Positions 46,500 through 55,933 of a stretch of DNA of 55,933 bases are shown piece by piece. The DNA lies in NCBI GenBank assembly GCA_032718475.1, contig JAUCBJ010005808.1:1-55933 (forward strand), in the 5' to 3' direction. Under the pieces are notes generated by a model, which was not told the DNA's origin, ran no database searches, and saw only the letters and a list, made by a program, of their open reading frames with translations. The first letter of the stretch is position 1. Every line of letters begins with the position of its first letter. Both the position numbers and the translations under genes were made by a program. This DNA is from Nemertoderma westbladi. Lineage: Eukaryota > Xenacoelomorpha > Nemertodermatida > Nemertodermatidae.

Positions 46500-47040
46500 A
46501 AATAATAATATTATATAAATCTGCAGTTACAAAAGCAAAACGAGCGGGTCAAACCGTTATCGTTAATTACGAAAATATGGACCCAGCAGAACGTTCCTTT
46601 CCAACACAAACACAGATACGTATTGCAGATTGGATAAAACATAGTGTTATGTCACAATCCGAAATCCGAGGCTGACGCCAACGACGGAGACAACAACTTA
46701 GAGAAATTTGAGGATGTATTCGTCGAGACCTAGGAAAAACTAGGTGAATATGAAGCATTTACAAAGGCACAACATGACCTTGAGGTGGCTGTTGCAGTAG
46801 CAACTGCCGGTGCGGGAGTTACAACTCCAAATAGATGTGTGATAGAGTGGCTTTGATAAAGAGTGGATAGATAGAGTGGCGATTGATACAATGTGGGAGC
46901 AGATTCCTAAAGAACCTGAGACGAATGCAATGGTCGAACTAGAATCACTAGCTATTTATTGGTCAATACAAAAATGCCATGTTTATCTCGCTGGACTAGC
47001 ATTGTTTAACATTATAACAGATCCTAAACCCCTATAATCA
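46500..47040 (+). mobile_element. Degenerate retrotransposon fragment, RNase H-like piece
   Basis: Near 46935-47040 one plus frame reads MVELESLAIYWSIQKCHVYL, then AGLALFNIITDPKPLI. This resembles the RNase H start of LTR-type (Ty3-like) polymerases (ELLAI.WAI.K...YL.G..F...TDHKPL). The segment before it (GQTVIVNYENMDPAERSFPT, QTQIRIADWI) is in another frame and unplaced. Stops and shifts are frequent, so this is a fossil. Confidence 0.5.
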
Positions 47041-48285
47041 ATGTTTAATCGTTATGGCCTTGTTTATATCGAAAATACTCGAGTATTTTAAACTATCGTA
47101 CAAAGGTGACTATTTTAATCGAATTGCTAATGGGGTGTATCTAATTCTAATGGTGGTAAAGGCTAATGGTTGTATCAATATACTATCTATTTGCATTGAA
47201 AATGTAAATATAACTTATACTGATAACTTAATTATTATTGTAGTGTAAGTGTATATTAATGTATCACATTGTTCATTAATGCATTATATACCAGTGTATT
47301 TCATTAATGCATTATATACCAGTGTATTAGAAAGCAGGTTCTGAAGCCCATTAGAAAACCTCCCATATTTATCCAGTAAGCAACCGAGGGTGGACTCTCT
47401 ATAGCCGAGGGGCACTTGTATAATAACTAATAATCACGAACCCCCTCCTCTTATAATATATAACTCTGTAGTAGTGAGTAGTAGTAGTAGTAATAGTAGT
47501 AGTAGTAGTAGTATATAAGTAGTAAGTAATAGTAAAGGAGATCGGTTTAAACCAAAGTGATAAAGTAACATTATTATATAACATAATCATATAGACAAAG
47601 TAGAATGAGATACAGATTCATAATTATTTTATCAAACTCATGTACTACTTACTTCAATGTGCCAATTGTAATAATAATTAAACATATTATTCCGATTAAT
47701 CTGCGTTTGGCCCTATAAGATATTATGCTGAAGTGTTTTATATCAATATATCCATGCGAGTAAACAAGAAGTGAAGTAAATGTTTATTATTATAGTTTTA
47801 GAAATTGAATGATATACCCAAGATAGTGAAATAAATAATTTACCACAAATTGCCATTTGATCAGATATATCAAAGCGGTGTCTTTAGTATAATACCGTAA
47901 TAGTATTAATTAACTCTGTTATACAATGTAAATATACTAAATCTATTTATAAATATATTATGAGCCCTACATTGTATATTTCTCCTACAGGTAGACAATG
48001 TAGATATTAAAACTTGATATAATTTGGTATAATGTATAACATATTACAAATAAGACTGAGGCAGCTAAACTATATTGCAAAGAAATCAAATATCCTAAAG
48101 TAATATACTAGACCCTCCCTCCACCCTATAAATAGTGTTCACCACCTACCCCACCCACCGCCCTTATTACTTCATAATAATGAAAGATAGTACTGGCGCT
48201 CCGGTCACTCCGTTCCCTCCGCTGGGGGGGTTAAGTTGTAGGTTTTGACACTATGCAAAATCCGAGCACAGAGTTAGAAGCGCAT
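47041..48285. other. Non-coding, with simple repeats
   Basis: It contains a 27-29 bp direct duplication near 47273-47330 (core CATTAATGCATTATATACCA) and an (AGT)n tract at about 47468-47520 that is not attached to a LINE end. No gene seen. Confidence 0.55.
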
Positions 48286-49800
48286 TGGATAGGTGAACAT
48301 TTCTTGCAGTGAAAGTATTTCCATACCTATTATAGTTTTCGAGATAGTCAGACATGAGTAGCTAAAATTTGAATTTTTTTCGGTAAAGTCTGATTTCACC
48401 GGTACCTGTCATCCGAAATATGGATTGTGATATATCGTTAAATGCGGGTCCACTAACTGTACATTCACATATTTTCAAGGAAAAAATTCGATCAAGCGTT
48501 TTCGAAATATTTTCGAATTACCGGAAGCAGACTTTGGACGACTATATCTCCGGTACCGGTAGGCCTATTGAGTCGAAATTTTTTTTAATCTACTTAGAAC
48601 ACTCCATTGAATGTTTTTTAGTTTGAAAGTTTTGCCCCAAAATGCTCAGAAGTAATTTCGAAAAAAATGATCATTTCGCGATCATGATCTTTTGACCCCC
48701 TAGAATTGAACTTTTTTATGGTCAAATTTTGGCTACCCCCCCTAATTCGAGGGTGAGGAATCTTTTTGTAATGTTAAGTTTTTTCATACGGTGAACTCAC
48801 AGGACTTGGTCTTCGAAATAAAACCGAAAACATGATCTTTCGTGATCATGGCCTGATCAAATCGCTTTTTAAAAATTTCGAAATGCTTAAAAGTTGCCCC
48901 TTCTTAATAGAAGTCGATTAGTAAAAAAAAAATCGGGGGTCTCAAACAAAGTTTTCGAGAAAATCGGGAAAAACCGAAAAACACGATCTTTTATGATCAG
49001 GTATCAGATCTCGAGAACCGGTTGTCCGATCGAGCCAATTTTTTTTTAATCAACTCAGAATAGACCATTGAACATTTCTTACAATGAATGTTTATTAGAA
49101 AAATGCTTAGATTCGATTTTAAATATACTGATCTTTTCGCGATCATGATCTTGAGTTTTGACCCACTAGACTTGAACTTTTTTATGCCCAAATTTTGGCT
49201 ACCCCCCATAATTCGATGGTGAGGAATCTTTTTGTGATGTTAAGTTTTTCCATACGGTGAACTCCCAGGACTTGGTCTTTGAAATAAAACCAAAAACACG
49301 ATCTTTTCTGATCGCGGCCTGATCAAATCGTTTTTTGAAAATTTCGAAATGCTCAAAAGTTGCCCCTTCACCATAGAAGTCGATTCGTAAAAAAAAAATC
49401 GGGGGTCTCAAACAAAGTTTTCGAGAACATCCAAAAAAACTAAAAAATCTGATCTTTAATGATCAGGTATCAGATCTCGAGAACCAGTTGTCCGATCGAG
49501 CCAATTTTTTTTTTAATCGACTCAGGGCGGTGTTCTGAACGTTTCCTACAGTAATTGTTTATATCCAAAATGCTTAGTTACGATTTTACGAAGTCCGATC
49601 TTTGCGCGATCATGATCTTGCGTTTTGACCGGGAAGAATTCACTTTTTTTAAAATCTTTTAACGGGAATCATGACTAATGTGGGGTCGCTGAATCTTTTT
49701 GTAATGTTAAGTTTTTCGATTGGAGCAAGCCTTGAGTGTCCGATTGCTGATCAAAACTGATCTTTGCTGATCATGGTCAAGATCATGATCTGACACCTCC
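48286..49800. repeat. 466-bp satellite, about three units
   Basis: Landmarks recur every 465-468 bp: ggctaccccc at 48731 and 49197; gaatctttttgt at 48758, 49223 and 49691; gtatcagatctcgagaacc at 49001 and 49467. Units are diverged, the first and last most so. Each holds several GATCATGATC-type palindromes and near-palindromes next to TTTCG or TTTTGACC. ORFs here (48420-48626, 49209-48997, 49411-49199) show no family features. Confidence 0.85.
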
Positions 49801-50990
49801 AAAAAAAGCTCCTTGAATGTAAACCCATATGCTGCCTATCGATTGGCGCCGGTCCCAACTCCGTAGCATTAGCCGTTTTGGCTGTAGCTCCATAGCAACG
49901 TGGTTGCTAGGGAAGCGGACTTTTTGACTCAAATTGGCCCTAGCCGGAGAACCGTAGACTTTTTTAACACATTATGTATGGCGAAAAGTCTTCTGGATAA
50001 ATTTTTGGGGGGGGGGGGGGGGTCTAGGAACATCCTATTGTTCGTTTTCGCTTAGTTGCTGAGATCCTCTCGTCCCCCAAATCCCAGGATTCTATAAAGG
50101 CATTCTGCTGGACTAGTTCCGTGGCCGGAATAGTGTTCGGTGTTCTGCGAACAGAGAACCTAATCGGTTTAGGGCCCTGACCGTCCAGTCTTATCAGTAG
50201 CTTCACTGGCGTGCTAGTGTTGGAGTAACACACAATTAGTTCCACATTGAGAAAATTCGTAAAAATTCTGCCATATCAACACATTTGCCATTAACATACA
50301 GTACTTATACTGCAGTACACAATATGTGTTCTACATATTATTTAGTACAGTAATAATATTGTTATTTAATAATTAGAAATGAAGAAAAATATGGATAAAA
50401 TGTACCTCTTTCTATTGATTAGGCACTTATTGAAATTAGGGGATTAGGGGACTATAATAACTAATATTCATATTTCGTAGTAATAAGTTCGTATCGCACC
50501 TGGTTCGCTTACTGTTTGTTACTAAATTAACTGTAATTCAAAAACTGCTAAGAATTTTTGAGAACGGTTTCCATCACCAAGTTCACCATTAAATTCTGGT
50601 TTAGAAACGGTGATAAAACTTGATTACATAAGGATCCTATAAAACGTGATTGCACTACCCCCCCCCCCCCCCCCCCCCCCCCCCCCTTAATAATGGAGAT
50701 GAAATAGATAGGACTTTAATATTTATTCCCTTTGAGACTGACTGACTGATATCATACACACATACTGACAATGTACTGCATATCAAAGATACATCATTGC
50801 ACCATAAATATGATATACTATAGTCCCCTCATTTATAGTTTACCTAACATATATAATAATACAAATACTTCATACGTAACATATTTGTAATTTTGTAATT
50901 TTATATTTTCCACTCTACCAGGTCTACCAGCATCCACTACCCCTTTTAATCACATTTCAATTATAGTGAAGATTGATAGTTAAAGTGAAG
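49801..50990. other. Non-coding, with possible LINE scrap
   Basis: Poly-G lies at 50007-50022 and a 29-nt poly-C at 50658-50686, directly followed by TTAA. The minus-strand ORF 50245-50024 begins ELIVCYSNTSTPV, which resembles the LINE endonuclease segment LIVCYSPTSVAPV; the rest does not match. A possible acceptor CTACCAG precedes GPCR sequence near 50923. Confidence 0.4.
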
Positions 50991-52022
50991 ATGGAATATG
51001 ACAATACTCAGATTACTATCATTGTTATTGGCCCATTAATATTTACCGTGATAATCTTTGGAAACTTATTGTTGTTATTAGTTATAGCTACAAATAAAAA
51101 AATGCAAAACCCAACAAACATATTCATGGCAAATTTGTGCTTTTCAGATCTGTTAGTTGGGATTAATGTTGGGGTCCGTACCATTGCATGGTTTTCAACT
51201 CAATACCCGGAATGGGTTCTTGGAGACACCATGTGCAGAATCAGGCGGTATATTTCTGCTACAAGTTCCAATGCATCTGTGTTATTCATGCTTGCCATCT
51301 GCATTGATCGATATATAGTTATTGTAAAACCGTTTTTAATCAGAAAGCTACAATTCTGGCCGCGAATAATTGGTTGTGTAGCCGTAACTATATGGGTCAT
51401 TTCGTTGTTAGTCAATACCACCTACCTTGCATTATCACATTTAGATGTTCAATATTATGCTAAAAATGTAACATCATGTATAACGGATTCAAATGAAGAG
51501 AAAGCACTTGATATTTTTGAAAGTGTGTTTCTGTTTTTTATTCCTGTTTTTGTTATGTCTCTTCTCTACATCAAAATCAGCATCACACTGATACGTTCTA
51601 ATAGAAACCTGAGAATGGATTTCAGTAAAGAATCTTCCTCTATTAAGCAACATAATAAACAAACGATTCACACAAGAGAACGGATTCGCATTATTGTGAT
51701 GTTGATTGTAATTTTGGTTTGTTTCGTGCTCTGCTGGCTCCCATACCATGTTCGCAATTACTTCAAGTTATTCCGATTGTTCGATAAAACTAAACAAACA
51801 TATACTTGGATTTCCATTATCTTTCATTATTTGAAGCTTTTATCCAGTGGATTAAATCCTTTAATATACATATATTTCTCTTCTGGTTTTCGGTCTGGAA
51901 TAAAGTATCTACTAATGTGTAAATGGATTGGGAAATGTCACCGAGAAGAGGGTCAATGGAGAAGAAAGTCTTGTCGACAAGAGAAAGTTGATAAGTCAGA
52001 AATAAGTATAGAGAACCGCTGA
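50991..52022 (+). CDS. Class A (rhodopsin-like) G protein-coupled receptor
   Basis: The complete 343-residue ORF starts at the ATG at 50991; an upstream in-frame ATT start has no support. Seven membrane helices are visible. TM1 carries GNLLLLLVIA and TM2 LCFSDLLVG. The TM3 disulfide Cys is in DTMCRI and the DRY motif is CIDRYIVIVKP (D106). The ECL2 Cys is in NVTSCITD, which also carries an N-glycosylation site. TM6 has CFVLCWLPYH (Cys 248) and TM7 SGLNPLIYIYFSSGFRS (Asn 289). The loop 3 and the Lys/Arg-rich tail are short. The motifs suit peptide or small-ligand receptors; I cannot name the ligand. It is intronless within the ORF. The length and intact motifs argue for a live gene. Confidence 0.92.
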   Translation: MEYDNTQITIIVIGPLIFTVIIFGNLLLLLVIATNKKMQNPTNIFMANLCFSDLLVGINVGVRTIAWFSTQYPEWVLGDTMCRIRRYISATSSNASVLFMLAICIDRYIVIVKPFLIRKLQFWPRIIGCVAVTIWVISLLVNTTYLALSHLDVQYYAKNVTSCITDSNEEKALDIFESVFLFFIPVFVMSLLYIKISITLIRSNRNLRMDFSKESSSIKQHNKQTIHTRERIRIIVMLIVILVCFVLCWLPYHVRNYFKLFRLFDKTKQTYTWISIIFHYLKLLSSGLNPLIYIYFSSGFRSGIKYLLMCKWIGKCHREEGQWRRKSCRQEKVDKSEISIENR

Positions 52023-52232
52023 CTGACTCGTCTATAAATCAAATTGTGTTCATAATGAGTAAAAGTTTAAATGAGTAGAATTCCCAAAATATTTGTAGGC
52101 CTAATTAGCAGTTATAATCTGAAGTAAATTTTTTGTTTTTTATTTATTTAAATACTGTAAGAATGGCGTAACTAAGTAAAAATCTAATATAATATATATA
52201 TATACAAAATCAAATTAACATAAATATATATG
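52023..52232. other. Short gap after the GPCR
   Basis: AT-rich, ends in (TA)n near 52190-52203. No clear AATAAA within the first 60 nt. Nothing else seen. Confidence 0.5.
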
Positions 52233-52310
52233 TGGGGCGAGCCGCGAAAGTATGCAAGCTTAGCATACAGGTACCACTAACTCAATCAGAGTCTCTATTG
52301 TTCTATCTTT
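52233..52310. mobile_element. TGTGGGGCGAGC terminal fragment
   Basis: TGTGGGGCGAGCCGCGAAAG at 52232-52251 matches the reversed right ends of the elements at 14788-15062 and 15396-15664. No partner end seen. Confidence 0.45.
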
Positions 52311-52380
52311 CTGTTGTGTTCAATTTTAAATGTTATAACTCAGCCAAATCTGGAGAGGTCTAATTAAGGACAATACTGTT

Positions 52381-53270
52381 GTATTGAGGAGAACAGTCAA
52401 AAAGACCTACAGAACAGTAAGAAAAACTCACCAACAGTCAGAAAACAGTCCCAGATAGTCTACCAACAGTCAAGGGCTTAAAAAAAATTCCGATTACCTA
52501 AATGGGGTTTCTTAAATTCGAAATAATCAAAATCATATCAGCTGATATCCGTAACTAAGGAAATTACATCATTCTGTACTGTACCGTGCAGCAGTAGGCC
52601 TACCGAACCAATACAATTGTTATCACAGGAACGGCAAGAACGACGTTTGTCTAGTTTAGTTTGTGGTACCGACACAAGTCAAAGCACTGAGGATTAAATT
52701 GTGACAGACTGTTATTTGGTGTTGATGAGACAGACGACCCTTCTTAATATATATGGCCGCGATTATACCGGTGGCGGCCATCAGTACCAGTACAGAGGTA
52801 GGGTAGAAGAAAAGGGATCTGAACCCTCAACCGGTAACGGACAAAGTACTTTATATTAATTATTAAGCGGCCATATATTAAGATGAGTCGTCTTGTCACA
52901 TCAACACCAAATAACAGTCTGTCGCAATTTAATCCTCAGTGCTGTGTCGGTACCGCAAACTAAACTAGACCAATGTCGTCCTTGCTGTTCCCGGATTCCA
53001 TACTGGTAATAATAGCATACTGTGATAACTAACAACTGTATCAGTTCGGTAGGCCTACTGCTGTGCGGTACAGTACATAATGATATAATTTCCTTAGTTA
53101 CGGATATCAGCTGATATAATTTTGATTATTTCTAATTTAAGGAACCCCATTTAGATAATCGGAATTTTTTTGAAGCCCTTGACTGTTGGTGGACTATTTG
53201 GGACTGTTTTCTGACTGTTGGTGAGTTTTTCTGACTGTTGGTAGCTCTTTTTGACTGTTGTTCTCAATAC
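52381..53270. mobile_element. Long fold-back element, arms about 380-400 bp
   Basis: Arms at 52381-52760 and 52864-53270 are inverted copies with moderate divergence (for example gccgtaactaaggaaatt versus aatttccttagttacgg, and ggtaggcctactg near each centre). The loop of about 100 bp has a ggcggccatcagtaccagt region. The outer parts of both arms hold repeated CAACAGTCA/TGACTGTTG motifs. The outer ends read GTATTGAG and CTCAATAC. No ORF. It abuts the (TAG)n tail of the LINE at 53271. Confidence 0.8.
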
Positions 53271-54337
53271 TACTACTACTACTACTACTAGGATCGGCAT
53301 GCTGCATTGCAGCTGCATTTTTAAGAATGCTGTGCAGGCTTATCGACAAAATTGCACCACCACAACTCCCTATCAGCCATGAAATTTGCTAGATCATCCG
53401 CATCTTCAAGGCCAGTGTCCTTTAAGATGCGTCTCAGGAAAGTCATGGACTGTCCACCATGCTTATTCACTCCATGAGGCTGCCAAAGTACAAGATTATG
53501 CACTGGCTGGTCCTCACGGCGAAAGCAATGTCCTGCAAAGCGGAGGCGATTTTGTTCTAGTGTCAAGCTTGGGGGAACCAATGAGACACCTCGAATGTTA
53601 TATAGTGTCTGGTTGGAGATGTGTGCATTGTACTTGACACAATGAACCCGGCGTAGCATTCTTGTGAATGTGCCATCCAGAGATTTGGTGTCCACAGCAG
53701 TTAGAGCCCAGCATGGACTCCCATAGAGGAGTCCATCTTTTGAGCTTATGCTCATCCGATCAGAGACTTGCTGAGGACTTTCAAAGTTAACTGTCAAAAT
53801 TTTGGTCTTTCTGGAGTTAATAAAAAGACCAACACTAGAAGCAGCATGTTCTAATGAGCTGAGGAGCCGTTGGGCTTCCTCTAGTGATTCTGAGAGTACT
53901 CCTAAGTCATCAGCAAAGTCTAGATCAGTTAGGTACTTGGCAGGATTTCCTCGACTTCTGGAGCCAGTAGGTGGAGTTATCATCACCCCATCATCATTAT
54001 GATGATCTAAGGACATGCGTAGAACATAGTCAACAACAATTATAAACAAGAATGGTGCAAGTGTGTCCCCTGGAGGATGCCCCATAACACTTCAAATGGT
54101 TCTGTGTCACCGTCAACAGTAGACACAAATGTTGTCGAACCATCGTATACTGATCTGATTGCTGCAATAATTTCATCAGGAATCCCATATAATGAAAGTA
54201 TGCTGAACATACGTAAGCGAGAGACTGACAAAGGCCTTGAAGAAGTCAACAAAGATAACAGCCAGATGCCTGCCTGTCTTTCTTTTTTGATAACTCTTCA
54301 ATTATCCTTCTAAGTGCCAAAATGGGCTCCATGGTCC
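53271..54337 (-). mobile_element. LINE family 1, RT-containing copy
   Basis: From 54337 downward on the minus strand come an RT segment with motif A and B regions in broken frames (LYGIPDEIIAAIRSVYDG, LQGTHLHHS where LQGDTLAP is expected), then a frame at 54085-53321 with GDTLAPFLFIIVVDYVLRM, motif C TDLDFADDLGVLSESLEEAQ and the tail. A deletion joins SISSKDG directly to LLYGSPCWAL. The 3' end is the ATGCAGCTGCAATGCAGC motif and (TAG)n at 53271-53291. Confidence 0.9.
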
Positions 54338-54882
54338 CTACTACTACTACTACTACTACTAGTATCGGCATGCTGCATTGCAGCTGCATTTTTAAGAATG
54401 CTGTGCCGGCTTGTCGACAAAATTGCGCCGCCACAACTCCCTATTACCCATGACATTTGCTAGATCATCCGCATCTTCAAGGCCAGTGTCCTTTAAGATG
54501 CGTCTCAAGAAAGTCATGCTTATTCACTCCATGGGGCTGCCAAAGTACAATATTATGCACTGGATGGTCCTCATGGCGAAAGCAATGTCCTGCAAAGCGG
54601 AGGCGATTTTGTTCTAGTGTCAAGCTTGGGGGAACCAATGAGACACCTCCAATGTTATATAGTGTCTGGTTGGAGATGTGTGCATTGTACTTGACACAAT
54701 GAACCCGGCGTAGCATTCTTGTGAATGTGCCATCCAGAGATCTGGTGTCCTCAGCAGTTAGAGCCCAGCATGGACTCCCATAGAGGAGTACTGGAACTAC
54801 TGCTGCTCTAAATAATCGGACCTTAAGTTTCCGATTATTTTTCGGTGACTTCCAAATCCTGGAAAGCCTATTCAAGGCTGCC
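54338..54882 (-). mobile_element. LINE family 1, 3' copy in tandem
   Basis: Minus-strand frame 54875-54477 encodes the start of the post-palm region (SRIWKSPKNNRKLKVRLFRA to LWQPHGVNKH). A 14-bp deletion then removes GGQPM and shifts the frame. The end is the shared tail with (TAG)n at 54338-54361. The next LINE copy begins directly after this tail. Confidence 0.9.
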
Positions 54883-55933
54883 TGTTCGCGCTTTCAGACC
54901 TTTAGCAGTTTAACCTGCCAAATTTAGGTGTCTTCTAGGTTATAAATCGACTTTAGCCTATGCCGAGTATTTGATACACTACATTAGCCGAAGCCAGTCT
55001 ATGCGCGACCATTCACCCGCTGGATATACCCGGGAGACTGGATTCGGAAGCTCTGACCTTATTGCGGTGTAGGCTTACTGTATTATTCGACTGATCGTTA
55101 ATATATAATCTCTGACAAATATTATTCACTTTCGGAAAATATCAACAGTTCCTTTAGGACGTGGCGCTCTAAGTATGTAAACAGAGTTATGACTTACACT
55201 AAACACAATGGGATGGCTAATGATTCACGTATAAAGCGCATTCTTTAGGAGATGCTTTGTTATCTTCACATTCATGCACACTACCGCACAATGCTGCACC
55301 CCGATCTGCCGACCTTCACTAATTTTAGTCACATATAAAGAGAACAGCAACTGACACATGTAATGCCTATAAAATAGCATTAGATTCACTCCAAAACCAA
55401 TATAATGTAAGTCGCAATTGCTATATGTAACCGGTCTCTTACCTTCAGTATATCAAGAAGATTGGAGTTTTATGATTATTTATCGATATTATCCAAATAT
55501 AACAATATTCCATCAACTGATATAATTAATAACCGACAGTAAATAGCAGCAAAATAATGCGGTGTTTGTATGAGATATGACCATATGACAAATGTGATTC
55601 GTTTGATAGATGTGATATGATAACAGTTATACGTTTCTATGATCAAAGCCTACTAATGTTTGGCTAAAGCCTGAAACACAGAAATTCCAAAGCCGGTCTT
55701 CTGGCATCAGGAAAAAAGGTAAACATAACCGTAATGCATTGCGCGATTTCCCGGAGGTTTCTGTACAAATAACATGAGAATCGCTCTGATTGGTTGACCG
55801 AACAAAGAAACAAAGGAAAAATTACACGCGTACATATCAGCTGTTAGATGTCGTCATGGTAACTACACTGTATCAAGAGGATTTTGGCTTATTGCGACAT
55901 AAAATCGCTAGTTATGTCCGCTAAAGTACACAT
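54883..55933. other. Terminal non-coding stretch
   Basis: No gene, repeat family or element end recognised. Confidence 0.5.

Noticed and set aside
47468-47520. LINE family 1 tail at an (AGT)n tract
   Set aside because: The ATGCAGCTGCAATGCAGC tail motif is not next to it; it is a plain microsatellite.
50024-50245. LINE endonuclease remnant
   Set aside because: Only about a dozen residues resemble the endonuclease; too little to call an element.

Overview
This window looks like a stretch of nuclear genome from an invertebrate animal. It is AT-rich, it contains spliced genes with GT..AG introns, and it is crowded with transposable-element relics and tandem repeats. I recognise three host genes and one host pseudogene. 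I cannot name the species: the gene families fit any bilaterian or cnidarian, and the repeat load would suit many marine invertebrates.

Host genes. (1) Positions 2115-10067 (+) carry the last five coding exons of a TFAP4 (AP-4) bHLH-leucine-zipper transcription factor. Its bHLH exons must lie upstream of the window. (2) Positions 32678-33643 (+) hold a complete, intronless GIPC-family PDZ adaptor gene, followed by an unusual array of GTTGCTA motifs. (3) Positions 50991-52022 (+) hold a complete single-exon class A (rhodopsin-like) GPCR, probably for a peptide or other small ligand. (4) Positions 16314-17687 (+) hold a broken type II membrane protein with a coiled coil and part of a fibrinogen-related domain, split by a retroelement fragment. 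These genes do not form an operon or an obvious functional unit.

Mobile elements make up much of the rest. One LINE family with a (TAG)n tail has at least seven broken copies (4.6-7.0, 5.6-6.1, 13.6-14.7, 21.2-21.8, 26.3-28.3, 53.3-54.3 and 54.3-54.9 kb). A related LINE lies at 36.8-38.3 kb and a CR1/jockey-like LINE at 43.4-45.6 kb. Two 3' fragments of another reverse transcriptase family lie at 16.7-17.3 and 28.9-29.3 kb. DNA transposons with visible ends are a hAT-like element (4964-6734, exact 8-bp target duplication), two TTAA-flanked piggyBac-like elements in opposite orientation (23.6-25.1 and 28.9-30.5 kb), a TTAA-flanked element inside the CR1-like LINE (43877-44303), fold-back elements (14.8-15.1, 15.4-15.7, 52.4-53.3 kb), and a 2.58-kb element with an 8-bp duplication at 40308-42884. 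The last carries a decayed copy of a conserved protein family that I cannot assign to a classical transposase.

Tandem arrays are an 18-bp GTAC-based minisatellite (0.47-1.86 kb), a 26-bp minisatellite with a 650-bp higher-order duplication (10.85-12.67 kb), a 63/64-bp minisatellite (17.8-20.1 kb) and a 466-bp satellite rich in GATC palindromes (48.3-49.8 kb). Long G or C homopolymers (10-29 nt) recur throughout. The element at 40.3-42.9 kb is the best candidate for something undescribed. The nested LINE-hAT-LINE block and the RFX-like motif array behind GIPC come next.
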